64,000 nt of DNA from Gigaspora margarita (Eukaryota; Glomeromycota; Glomeromycetes; Diversisporales; Gigasporaceae). Both the position numbers and the translations under genes were made by a program. How positions within the stretch are numbered: position 1 is the stretch's first letter; each line of letters opens with the position of its first letter. The notes under the pieces are model-generated. The model ran no database searches. It was given only the letters and a program-made list of their open reading frames with translations, and had not been told where the DNA came from. Below, piece after piece: positions 23,145 to 34,416 of this stretch. The DNA is taken from NCBI GenBank assembly GCA_009809945.1, contig WTPW01000622.1, positions 227,583-291,582 of the forward strand, written 5' to 3'.

Positions 23145-23540
23145 ATAGTAGAAATGCCATGTTTACCCAAGGAAAAGTATTTTTTTACTAAGTTAACAAA
23201 TCATGCTGACTAATTGAAAGTTGTAGAGCTCATTATGATGAATCTAAAGGTGGTAGATTATTAAAATTGGCCTAGTAGATGCAGAGATATCATCAAAAAA
23301 CTATTGGGTGACAATGTAAAATTTTATGCAAACAAATATTTGTTTACATAGAATTTACATAGTCACCCAATTGCATTTCGAGGATATCTCAGCATCTACA
23401 AGGCTGATTTTGATGATCTCATCATCTTTAGATTCGTCATAATGCGCTCTACAACTTTTAAATAGTCGGCATGACTTATTAACTTAGTAAAAAGATTATT
23501 TTCTCTTGGGTGATCTGTAAATTTCTGCTATAAGTAATTT
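23145..23540. mobile_element. Long-hairpin element (about 395 bp)
   Basis: Arms of about 190 bases are inverted: AAGTTGTAGAGCTCATTATG near 23218 against CATAATGCGCTCTACAACTT near 23439, and AGTAGATGCAGAGATATCAT against ATATCTCAGCATCTAC. The centre near 23338 is CAAACAAATATTTGTTT. It starts 10 bp after the previous element. A transcript would fold into a nearly full-length hairpin. Confidence 0.8.
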
Positions 23541-23880
23541 ACATAGTGATTTGCATCATGTTATACTATGATCATTCTTCAGTTGACTGGTGGATTAGCA
23601 ATTAAATTAAATATTATTAAATACTAAAGAATATATATTTAAAATTTAAAGAAAAATTTATATATATATTTTTAACTAAATTTAATTTAAATGAATTTTT
23701 TTGCATAAATTTATATATAAAATTAGGTGAATCAACTCATTTGATTTATAAGTAATAGCACTCATTAGGAACATGTCCTATGACTGTTAATGTTATCCAT
23801 ATTTTAATGTTATAATGTGTGCATAATGAATGGAAGTCAATAACCATGATATGCAGTTAAAATTGAGTCAATTTGCATTA
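23541..23880. other. AT-rich spacer with dispersed-repeat copy
   Basis: The stretch TTAATGTTATAATGTGTGCATAATGAATGGAAGT near 23800-23835 recurs with changes at 26030-26110 and 28905-28940, so a dispersed repeat lies here. Confidence 0.4.
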
Positions 23881-24015
23881 AGGGTAGGGGTATAAAATCA
23901 TTTATCATATGATTTCAGTGTTACAATAAGATTTATATAGAAATTTAAATGTGCTACTAATAAAACTTTTCACAGTTGTAATCAAATTTGACTAAAATTT
24001 TATAATATGCAAGTA
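23881..24015. mobile_element. MITE family A, partial copy
   Basis: Left end AGGGTAGGGGTATAAAATCA preceded by TA, then TTTATATAGAAATTTAAATG as in the copy at 8398. The right half is missing or replaced by the minisatellite that follows. Confidence 0.65.
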
Positions 24016-24084
24016 TTTTGAGGCATCGCTAGTGCTCTTTCAATAATAAAAAGTGCAATAATGAATGAAACTCGATTTTTTAAA

Positions 24085-26015
24085 ATTCTGCTATGTTCTA
24101 ATTATCTTGCTAAATTGCATACTAACTATTATACTATGCCCTATATTATTATGCATGCTCTATACTAACTACTGTGCTACTAACTATCTTGCTACATCCT
24201 GAACTTTCATGCTTTTACTATTATGCTATGTTTATTATCATGTGAAAAGTTAGTACTGTATCAAAAAAAAATACTATTGTGTTACTAACGTCTTAACCAT
24301 TATGTATGCTCCATACTAACTACTATGCTACTAATTACTTTGCTATATCTCGAACTATCATGCTTGTTAGTACTGTATTACAGTAAAAAATATTATTGTA
24401 CTACTAACTATCTTACTACATCCTGAACTATCATGCCTCTACTATCGTATATTCATTAGTGCGCCACATTCCATTCATTCTAAAGAAAAAAAGAAGCGTT
24501 AGTACTGTACATAAAAAAATTACTATATTACTAACATCCCAAACTATCATACCTCTACTATCTACTATTATGCTATGTTCCATTTTAAAGAAAAAAAGAA
24601 ATGTTAGTATTGTATAAAAAATAATAATAATAATATAAAAAAAATACTACTGTGCTACTAACTATCTTGTTATGTCCTGAAGCATCATGTTCCTATTATT
24701 ATGCTACATTGGTTATTGTGTGAAACATTAGTATCATATCAAAAAAATAATTATATTACTAACTATCTTGTTATGTCCTGAACTATTATGCTTTTACTAT
24801 CATACATTTGTTATCATGCTATGTTCCATTCTAAATAAAAAAGAAGAGTTAAAGAAGAAAAAATACTACCATGATACTAACTATCTTGCTACATCCCAAA
24901 CTATCATGCTTTTACTATTGTGCATTCATTATTGTGCTATATCCAGTTTTAAAGAAAAAAAGAAATGTAAGTACTGTGTATATATATACAAAAAAAATAA
25001 ATAAAAAATATTACTATGTTACTACACTCTGAACTATCATGTTCATTAACATGTTCCATTCTATTCTAAAGAAAAATAAAACATTAGTATTGTATATAAA
25101 AAAAAAACACTACTCTGCTACTAACTATCTTGCTACATCCCAAACCGTCATGCTTCTACTATCATACTATATTTATTATCGCGCAAAAAGCTAGTATTGT
25201 ATTAAAAAAAAAGAAAAAAAATACTACAGTCAGACCTTTCTATAGTCACACCCATATAGTCACACCTCTATATAAGCACCCAATATTGTGCAATGTATTT
25301 AAATATAGTAAAAAAACCTCTTTAATAGTTACAAATCACCTATAATTACTATCACAAAAAAATTTTGATTTTTTATCAATTTTATTAATAAAAACCCTCT
25401 TTATAGTCAACAATTTTGACTAAATATAGATTAAAAAATCTGAATGGCCAATATTCATATTCATGTTTATTTAAAATATTTTATTTAAAAATCTTAAAGG
25501 TTTGATAGCAAATAACTTTTGATGCAGCAGTCTGATTTATATGAAACAACCAACAAAATGTTCGTCTTGATGAGACGATTCTAATGAGCCCAAGATCGTT
25601 AAAATCTAATCACAGGCTCCTGTGATCATTAAGGATTTGTGTCATTTTACATGTTTAAGAATTGATTAAATTTAAATATCTAGGCAAAATTCTTAATAAT
25701 CTTAGCATTTTGTAACTAGTTTTGACAATTTTATACTCTTTAAAAAAACTCTGGTAGTCATTTTATCCAATTGGGCCACTGGATCAAAAGTTATTCACTA
25801 TCAAATATTTTAAATTTTTTAATAGTATTTCAAATATGCGCACATATATTATACTTATTTACCTTTAGTCATGTGACTTTGACAAAGTATTTTATTTATA
25901 GTCACACCTCTATACAATTACCAAAATAGGGTGTGACCAACTTGTGATTATAGAGAGGTCTGACTGTATTGTACTACTAACTATCATGTTTCTACTATTA
26001 TATGTTTGTTATTTA
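24085..26015. repeat. Minisatellite, about 90-120-bp units, split by a MITE
   Basis: Roughly ten units of the pattern CTACTAACTATCTTGCTACATCC...GAACTATCATGCTTCTACTAT...TGCTATGTTCCATTCTAAAG...AGTACTGTATxAAAAAAA. The array stops at 25224, where a 740-bp element sits, and one more partial unit continues from 25969. The frames at 24768-25004 and 25130-25345 are by-products of the repeat. Confidence 0.8.
25227..25966. mobile_element. Pogo/Fot1-like non-autonomous element (740 bp)
   Basis: Ends CAGTCAGACCTTTCTATAGT and the complement of ATTATAGAGAGGTCTGACTG are inverted and flanked by TA. CAGT...ACCTCTCTATA is the signature of pogo/Tigger/Fot1 ends. Inner copies of TATAGTCACACCTCTATA stand near each end. 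The interior has no open frame. It is inserted in the middle of a minisatellite. Confidence 0.82.
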
Positions 26016-26656
26016 TTTCTCAGTTAATCTAATGTCAAAGATATGAAGTATGTATAAGAATGGAAGCAATTTTCTAAATCTGAAAGATACAAAGTGTACA
26101 TAATAAATGAAATTTGTTTTTTTAAGAAAATAATTGAGACAACTGATCATTAATTATAGTAATAGACAAATTACAAATCTATTATGACATTACTCATTAA
26201 CATGCAAATGATCAAATATCGCAATAATTACAGTTTCAAAAGTAACTAATTATCTTATTTCGAAGTTTTCCATGGCCTAATTACAGTTTAGTAAATTAAA
26301 AATAGCAAAGCATTCAAATGATATAATTACTTAATATAATAATAAAAAATGATATAATTATCTACGTATTTCTGTTAGCCTTCCCATGTTTGGTTACATT
26401 TTTTGGATACGACCAATCATAAACATTTAAACAAGATATAGATAAAATTGGTAAGCATATTCATATTAGATTTGTAATCTGCCATTATTATTAATATATC
26501 ATTATATAAAATATTTGTTATATTATTTTCCTACACTATGATTACATTTTCTAGATATGACCAATCAAGAACATTAAAGCGCATGAACTCAAAATTAAAT
26601 AATAAAAAAAATAGAAATAATATAGATACTATATAACATAAAGGGTCATTAACGCT
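26016..26656. repeat. Dispersed repeat copy (26035-26310) and AT-rich DNA
   Basis: Words such as CTAATTACAGTTTAGTAAATTAAAAATAGCAAAG recur at 29095-29140, and the flanking TGATCATTAATTATAGTAATAGA resembles TGATTATTAATTCACAATAATAGA near 29018. This indicates two diverged copies of one non-coding repeat of about 250 bp. No gene. Confidence 0.5.
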
Positions 26657-26657
26657 A

Positions 26658-27932
26658 ATGTGTATTCAGTATTTAAAATTCAATGTTCTCATGGTTCTCA
26701 ATGAACATTTGAGTTTTTTTAAGAACATTAATATTTAAAAAAAGGTTCTCTTATTTGAGAACATTTTATCCTCTTGAAATGTTCTCAAAGAGAACATTTA
26801 TAAAATTTTTATGTTCTAGATGTACTAATGAGAACAATAAATTATATAAAATGTTTCTCAATTTGATAATATAATTTGATCATAACAAATTCTGTACATA
26901 TATATGTAATAGGGTTCCGCAATTTGATTTGATATTCAAATATTTGAATCAAATATTTGATCAAATTCAAATTCAAATTTGACTATATTTGATTTGATCA
27001 AATTCAAATGTGGTCAAATTTGATTTGATTTGACAAATATTTGATTTGATTTGAAAATTACTATTAAAAATTCAAATCCAAATCAAATTCAAATTCAAAT
27101 ATTTGAATCAAATCAAATTCAAATCAGAGTCAATTTGATTTGATCAAATTCAAATTGGACCAATATTTGATTTGATTTGAATTTGAGGAACCCTAATATG
27201 TAATATATATAGCACATATATTTAAAGTTTTACAATATGGGTAACAAATAAATATTTAAGAAAATAGCCTTTAAAGATTTTAAAAATAAAATATTTATGA
27301 GCCATGCAGTGTGCTTTTTATATTGAGGGTATTATTATTGTGTAGACTTATATATAGATGATTTGGGTCAAATGATATGCTAATACTAAGCACACAAAGT
27401 ATTTGTTAGTACAAAGTTTAAATAGTTAAATAACAAAGTAATTGGATTCTAATTTATTGTATTAACCAATAGTAGCATTAGTAAAATATAATAGAATGGC
27501 TTGTTTTACTATGAGCAAATATAAAAAGCACTTGAAGTTTTAACAAAATTATTAGAAATTAAATTATATAATACATTGTGTTATGTTAAAAAAATACAAA
27601 GAATCATATACAAAGTTTAAAAAATTATTAATAAATAAGCATGAACTTAGTGTGTGAATTGTAAGTATAGAATTTATTTTCAAATAAGTTATTATTCTAT
27701 TAACAATAAATTCTTTATTAAAAATTATTTTATTTACTAATTTAGCATAAGTTATTTATTTATAATCTACTTATTTGTTTGAAACTAATATATACATGAA
27801 CATTCTTTAAAAATTAATGCTCAAAATATTTAATATAATGAACACTAAAAGTTTTTGAGAACAATAAAAATTTAAATTATGCTCTTTTGAGAACATAACT
27901 TTTGATTTGAATTTTAAACACTGCGTGTATTT
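26658..27932. mobile_element. Element with TGTTCTCA repeats and inverted ends (about 1.27 kb)
   Basis: Left end TGTATTCAGTATTTAAAATT and right end AATTTTAAACACTGCGTGTA are imperfectly inverted. Near both ends GAGAACA/TGTTCTC words recur (at least ten in all). No coding frame was found. The segment is interrupted by a smaller MITE at 26912-27193. The family is unknown; a hAT or Mutator relative is possible. Confidence 0.5.
26912..27193. mobile_element. MITE made of TTTGATTTGA words (282 bp)
   Basis: Ends GGGTTCCGCAATTTGATTTG and AATTTGAGGAACCC are inverted and bordered by TA on both sides. The interior is almost entirely ATTTGATTTGA/TCAAATCAAAT in alternating orientation, so it can fold on itself in many ways. 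Non-coding. Confidence 0.82.
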
Positions 27933-28084
27933 GATATAATTAAATATTGCGAATTTCTCATGGTATGTGATCATAACCATTTATGCTATCCAATTTTTAC
28001 ATGTGCAAAATGATTGGTAAAAATATAATGAACACACGTAACAAGATGACAATTTTATTATAAGAGGATAGAACAAAATGCATG

Positions 28085-28462
28085 TTATATAACAGTAAAA
28101 TTTTAATGAAGTATATATTTAAAAAATTTATACTTCTATATATCATAAAGTTTTCCTCGGTTGGCTCAAATTTTTTCTAGTTACACAAAATAATTAATTT
28201 TATTGGTTGATATTATATGATCATCACATGATTTTGTAAACAACTTTTGACAACTAAAATTTAAATTGTCATAACTTGACGAATATTCAACCAATTTTAA
28301 TAAATTTGCTATTTTTAAAATCAAAAAAATCTGCTTTATAATTTTATTTAATAGTACAAAAATGATTTGCTTAAAAAAATTTTACAAAATTTTAAAAAGA
28401 ATAAATCAATACCACAAATTTTATATGTAATTTGCAATTTTTACCCCCTACCTTTAAGGGCA
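28085..28462. mobile_element. MITE family A, diverged right part
   Basis: TACTTCTATATATCATAAAG and TTTTCCTCGGTTGGCTCAAA match the family A copy at 8398-8766. The right end is ACCCCCTACCTTTA. The left end is not recognisable. Confidence 0.55.
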
Positions 28463-28474
28463 TCATTAGTTACT

Positions 28475-28860
28475 ATAAAAAAATTTTGTTACAAACCTTA
28501 CATGTTATTCTAGTAAAATATAGCATATAATTATGAAATAAACTATTGCGGTTTATATTGTTAATAGAGAAAAGATAAATTAGTTTGTATTAAAGTTATC
28601 ATAATTTCTATTATAAATTACTATAAAAAATTCTGTTACAAATTACCTAACAGATAATACATTTTAAGGTTGAGTTTGTATTAAAATTATTGTAGCTTAT
28701 ATCAATAATTACTGTACAAAAATTCTCATACAAACCTTGCTCATTATTCTAATTATTATAATATGTGGTTATAGTTGAGTTAGTTTATATTGAAATTATT
28801 ATAGTTTCAATCATGAGTTACTGTTATAAACTTTACCATTCTGGTGATACACAGTATGTG
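28475..28860. repeat. Satellite patch, about 95-110-bp units (family S1)
   Basis: About four units of TTAGTTTGTATTAAAATTATTATA...GAGTTACTGTAAAAAATTCTGTTACAAACCTTAC...TATTCTAGTAATTATAATATGTGG. The same unit forms the larger array at 60050-62830. Units are well diverged. Confidence 0.65.
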
Positions 28861-30539
28861 ACTTACTAATGCATGTTATTAAATGTTACCCATATCTTAA
28901 TCTAATTTAATGTTATAAAGTGTATATAATAAATAGAAGTTGATTATTTAAATTTAGATTCAAAGTACATGTAATGATTGAAAGTTGATTAAAAAATAAT
29001 ATAAATAGATGACAACTGATTATTAATTCACAATAATAGATCAATTATACAAATAATTATATGTCAAAATTTAATAGATCATTATAATTCTCATGGTCTA
29101 ATTACAGTTTGTGATATACAAATTAAAAATAGCAAAGTGTAATTGAATTTTTTTTTATTCTCATTATTATTATTATTAAGTAGTGCCAATTACACACTCA
29201 CAACTTAATAGGTATGACCAATCAAAAGGCTATATTTCTGAATTTTACTATAGAGAAAGTAATTTTAGTGCTAGTCATTTTAGTATCAATAATTTGCACT
29301 ATTTCAATTTTTAGGTATTGATTATCAATGCATAGATCAATTATGAAAATAAATACAATATTGTAATGAATAATTTTTTTCTATCTCTCACTTTCATATT
29401 TGTATAATTCTTTAAGTTGTCACATACCTTCTATAATTGTATTGCTATAGCCATGTTAATCTTACCTTTCTAGTATTAGGCAATATTATGTATTCTCAGT
29501 AGCTTAACCATGCGAATTTCTCCTAGTTTTGTTTACATGCTTGCATAAATTTGATTGAAGGAGTTGCCTGCAGAGAAGCATATGAAATCAGAATTAGTAG
29601 TGTAGATATCAAGATCTTAGCATAGGCATTATAAGAAATGAGAATATATATAAAGAGTTGGCCTCATCTTTTGTTCATTATATGTAATGTATCTAATAAA
29701 TGCTCTTGAAAAATATCCTTAAATAAAATATATACTTTTTATAATAAATGGCTAACAAATATCTGTGTCCTATAAATTACTACAATATTTATGTGCTCTT
29801 CTAATATCAACTATCAGAGTTAAACTCGGTATAAAAGGATAAAGCTCTCCTATATGATGGTTACAATATCATGCATATAAGAATTATGACAAAACAGTAT
29901 ATCAAATTACAATTTTGCTAATTAATTTATAATCTGTTAAGATTGTCAATAAAGTGACAGAGTGGTCATTATTGTGAGATCAGATGATTTTATTGCAAAT
30001 CATGTAGATTTTTGTTATTTATAGTTAGTTTAGTGCTTGGTTGAAGCTTATTGTATAAGGCACAGTTTTGTTTGTTGTTTTGTCATAATATCATATAATT
30101 TTAACAAATTTAGATTTATACGGAAATTGGTAAATAGAACATATTAAAGTATAGCTAAGTATATGAATAAGTGGCTATGGGCATGCAGATATTAAGAAAT
30201 AAAGGTATCTTTGGTTTTGCTACCACTTATTTTGGTAAAGGCTAGCTTTATTACCTGCTAACCTTTTCTATCTTAAGTGGACTGCAAGTATAAATAGTAT
30301 TAGTTGCGGCTACAGTAGATATTTGTAGTCTGTTTTTTGGGTTTTTTAGCTAATGGCAAGGCTATAGTATTGCACAGTTTGATCATATTTGTTCTACCAG
30401 AAATTTCTAAATTAGTGGTAAATTTAGAGTGTATCTCCAGAAATATTCCCAGGTCTGTGTTTCCATAATATTTGATTGATCTTTAGCTTGGCAAATTTTG
30501 AGATACGTTGCTTTATTTGTAGAATTTGTATGAATATCA
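28861..30539. other. AT-rich DNA with dispersed-repeat copy
   Basis: 28905-29145 matches 26035-26310. Near 29440 GTATTGCTATAGCCATGTTA resembles GTGTTGCTATAGCCATTTTA at 15055. No gene is supported. The T-rich coding asymmetry of the following fossil begins around 30.3-30.5 kb. Confidence 0.4.
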
Positions 30540-30556
30540 AACTTAAATCTTGTGTT

Positions 30557-30811
30557 TCAGAATTTTTGTACAATTGTTTCTTCTTTTGATAGATCTGATA
30601 TTGTAGGGCATTCGCTAAATTTTAAGGCTATTCCTTGCCTTTCTTTTGGTTCGAATATAAATAGGTACTTATGTCCTTTATATATTTTTTCAATTTTATG
30701 TATTTTTTGTTCGATGGTTCGAAGTGGTTGTATTATTGCTTGAAGTTTCTTTTTATATTTTACTAGGGTCTGTATTTCATATGAAGAGAGTTTTTCAAAT
30801 TTTAGTTCCAT
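30557..30811 (-). pseudogene. Fossil part: small charged protein
   Basis: An 84-codon frame rich in Lys, Glu and Ile, with two likely helices. It follows the Nudix-like frame on the same strand and is the last part I can assign at the low-coordinate end of the fossil. No family is recognised. Confidence 0.4.
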
Positions 30812-30861
30812 TACCGGGAAGTTTTTTTCATTTATTTCTGGTAACTCTTCAAATGGTATTT

Positions 30862-31449
30862 CTATATCAATATTATTAAGGAATATTTTGATTCTATTTG
30901 GTTCTTTGATTTTTCAGCTCTTTGTTTTTGTGTGGTTAACTGTTGTTTGTATTCTATTATAAATGCTGAATCTGATATTTCTTGTTTATATATATTTATT
31001 TTTCTTTGTATCAGTTCTGTATTTTCTTCAAGTACTGGTATTAGTTCTTTTTGATGTCTTAAAACATCTTCTATTTTATAGATATACCATAGTCCTAATG
31101 TTTCTGGTTCAGTGTGTTGAGGTTTGAGTTTTTCTAAAGGGTATATAAATATTGCTAGGTTTACTATATAGCTTGCTTCTTTTTGTGTACAATTATCTGC
31201 TCTCCATTCTTGGATCAAATAGTATGATTGTTCAAATATTTTTAGCAATTTTTCATTTCTTAGCACGATTTCTGTTTTTTCGAAACATTCTCTTATTACA
31301 CATGCTTCTATGCATTCATTTTTGTTATAATCTGCCTTTTCTCCTGGTCCATTAAGTTTTGAGTAGAAATCTTTATTTGGGTTGATCTTTTGTGATAATA
31401 AAATATATATTTCATTGTCCAGTTCTACAAAGAATATTAATTGGCTCAT
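30862..31449 (-). pseudogene. Fossil part: Nudix hydrolase-like protein
   Basis: The 195-codon frame has the layout of a Nudix hydrolase: an N-terminal strand pair, then a Nudix-like box near residues 33-60 (GPGEKADYNKNECIEACVIR then ECFEKTEI). The E-x7-RE-x-x-E part is intact, while the usual leading Gly spacing is altered. A tryptophan-containing LGLWYIYKIEDV segment near residue 120 fits the W...ED end of the fold, and a helical Lys/Gln-rich tail follows. Nudix enzymes cleave nucleoside diphosphate-linked compounds; large DNA viruses use them for decapping or nucleotide clean-up. Role here is inference. The preceding stop and this start stand only a few bases apart. Confidence 0.6.
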
Positions 31450-33727
31450 TTTTCATTCTGGTAGAAATGATATTTGTGTTTCTTTACTGAATTAACTATT
31501 CTAGTATTCAAATAATTTGTCATTCCCAATATTGTTCATGATGTTCTTTTAGTTCATTAAAGTCTTTTACTATACAATATTTATCATTTATCCAGATTCC
31601 TGTTTGTTTTTCATAAAGTTCTTCCAGGTTCCTTATATATGCTGTTTGTAATCATTCTTGTTTTTCTTTTAGAATTTGTTCATTTGTTTGGTATCCTAGT
31701 CCATCTGGGTAGTTTAATATTAATATGATCCCTATATTTATTTCAGTAACTTCACAATATTCTTTATTTTTATAGCAGTTATAGATATTGAGGGTTTCTT
31801 TATTTCTTGCTTCATACCTTAGTTCTAATGGGAATAATTCTTTTTCTAATTTTAATTTTAATTCTTTTAATGAAGTTTCTGGAGATTCTATTGTTTCCTT
31901 CCTTTATTTTTTTTAATGTACTTTGATTCTTCTAAGTCTTCTGGTTTCGTATAGAATGAATAATATTGTTCAAATAATTCTTTAGATTTTGTATATTATA
32001 ATTTTAATGTAATTCTTCTAACACTTGGTTGATATGGATATTGGTTATTAGTTGGTCCTGAGTTGTAGCTCATTTAGATTCTTATATGGATTTGTTTTTA
32101 TCCAATAAATTAGTAATACTGGTGTTGATGTTAATAATATACACAGTAATATAAATGCTATTAATATTATTGTATCGTATTGTGCTACTTCTTCTAGGTC
32201 TAATTTAACCATATGTTCTTTCATTTATGATTTCTTCAAATATTCTAGCTCTTTTAATGCTTAAGATTATTCTTTCTATTAAGTCTGCATACCTGATATT
32301 TGCAGTTGCTATTCCTATTTCTTTTCCTAAATAGGGTTCTTCAATTTGCTCTATTAATTTATGGATATCTCATGCTAAATTTAGTTTCTCCCAACAATGG
32401 TCATCTGCGTAGCAGTTGTAAATGTTTATTTCTCCTTTTATATTCTGGGTCTCTTTTCTTTTGATAATATATTCCCCTAAATTGTTAATTATTATTCTAT
32501 TGAGATATTCCAATTTAAAATATAACTGGTCTTGTTCTAAGTATTCTGGTTCTTTTATTTTCTTTTCAGTCGATCCTGTATAGTATCAAAATTCTTCTAT
32601 TTTCCTTCTGGTTCTTGTAAAGTATTCTTCTTTTAATTCTTCTATTAGAGAATCTTCTTTTATATTCATTTAAATAGAGTTTCTTCTTTCTTTAGTATTC
32701 GCAAATGGGTTTACAATTAATTCGTTTAGTCTTTGTTCTACGTTTTCTATCCTTAAAAGATTTCTTTCTTGAGATTCTTTTTCTAATTGGAGTCTTTTTA
32801 CTTCTGAGTATAATGATTCGTGATGATTTTCTTCTTCAAATAGGTATGCATTTCGTGCTCTCTCGCAGTATAGAATATTATTAATAGCTTCTAGATGGTA
32901 TAGTATTTGGTTTTTAAAGTTCTACGATAAAATTGTAAATTGATGGTTGTAGTCTCCATAAAATACTATTCTTCTGTCTAGCTGGTCTTGATTTTTGTTT
33001 TTCTCATTTTCTGATTCACTATCAGTTTCTTCTTCTGCTATTTTGCAGAATTCTAGCACTTCTAGCATTATTCTCTTTTTATTCCTGATAATTGCGCTTG
33101 TGTGTTTTCTAAGAATTCATTATATATATCTCTTTGTTTTTCAAATTCTTTTAGGAGTGCTCACCCTGTTAGGTTTAGATTTCCTTTTACTACTTTTTTA
33201 ATAATATGAGGTAGTATCCTTTTGGGTCTTTCTTCATCGTGTTCTAAGTTTTAGGAGTGAAAATGATTATCTATTTCTCTGGCTCTTTCTAAAGTTAGGA
33301 GAATTGCTCTGAGCCTTGAATTATTTGTTGAATTTATTCTATAAATGAGATCACTTATTGTTTCCCAAATGTCATCTGATATTTCTTCAGGTGTTCTTTG
33401 TTCTAAGATTTTTCTAGTTCTATCAAACTACTTGCTTTTGTCTTTTTGGGGTCTATTTTCTGGTTTTCAATTAAATCTAAATTGTCTAAGTTCTTCTAGA
33501 CTCATTAATTTTCTTAGTTTGGTCTTTTGCTAATTTAATTGTATATGCTTCAATAATTCCTTCTTTAATTAGTTTGACTATATAACAAGTTGCAGCTATT
33601 ACTATTGTATGTTCTATTAATATGATAAATCATATTGTTACTTGGTCATAAGTCAATATTGATAATGAGAGGTAGTTCATCCACAGTATAATAATATTTG
33701 TGAGTGGTATTACTTCTATAAGCTGGT
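31450..33727 (-). other. Fossil part: decayed helical frames
   Basis: Minus-strand coding style (Glu/Lys/Ile/Leu-rich, strong T bias on the + strand) continues with no domain that I can name. Predicted proteins are helical, several with coiled-coil periodicity. Near 33540-33720 there are two hydrophobic stretches (FIILIEHTIVIAATCYIV is one), so another membrane protein is likely. Confidence 0.4.
32048..32212 (-). pseudogene. Fossil part: 54-residue single-pass membrane protein
   Basis: ATG at 32212 opens MVKLDLEEVAQYDTIILIAF, followed by a roughly 25-residue hydrophobic segment (IILIAFILLCILLTSTPVLL) and a short polar tail. The size and layout match the small membrane proteins near 50-52 kb at the other end of the fossil. 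Confidence 0.5.
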
Positions 33728-34416
33728 CTACTTTGTTATGTTGATATATTCTAAAGTTTCATTTATTTTATTAACTATTTCTCCTTCTATAGATAATATT
33801 ATAATTCTTTTTATTTCTTCCTCAAGGATTTCTTGATTCACTGATATTGATACTAGAGCTTTTCTATAGTACTCTTTTAATCCTAGTGTTTCTAATATTG
33901 AAAGTTCTTTTACTACTTCTAATTTATAATTTTCAAGTAATGTTATTATCTTTTTGATATAATACGTTCTAGTTTTCCTATCTGTCATTCAATCGAATAG
34001 GTCAGTTGGTAAGTTTAATCTTTTATTATTTATTTGATCATATGTGTAGTATACTGTATATGATCCTGTTGCCGTTTTATATAATATTCCTAATGCTTCT
34101 ATAAGAATTGGCGTATTTATTGGTGTGATTTTGTTGGTCCTAGGATTTCTTCTTGGTTGTGTAGTTTCCAATACTAATTGGCATGATGTTGTAATAAATA
34201 ATTTTGAGTTGCTTGAGTGAGTCCTGTAGCTAGAAATATGATTGGTGTTACTTGATTGTTTTGTTGTATCTGTCTTGCACCATCTAATGCTAATGATGCT
34301 CTATTTAAATATGCTAATTTGTAAGCTGTTAGGGTTTGAATATTTCTTCTATTTGGTGATGGTCTTCTTGACATATATTTATTGTAATTCTTTTGCAATT
34401 GTATATTCCTTGTCAT
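33728..34416 (-). pseudogene. Fossil part: three short abutting frames
   Basis: Frames of about 80, 60 and 86 codons (34416-34174, 34171-33989, 33988-33728) follow one another almost without spacing. The last junction is TGAATG, where the stop of one is followed at once by the ATG of the next. The products are a basic protein with an Ala-rich middle, a small Thr/Pro/Asn-rich protein, and a Glu/Lys/Ile-rich helical protein. None is recognised. The tight spacing suggests coupled translation from one RNA. Confidence 0.5.

Noticed and set aside
24768-25345. Two + frames of 71-78 codons
   Set aside because: They lie inside the minisatellite and include poly-Lys from A-runs.
24085-26015. CRISPR-like regular repeats
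   Set aside because: Unit, length and variation fit a minisatellite; the organism is eukaryotic, and there are no conserved short repeats with unique spacers.
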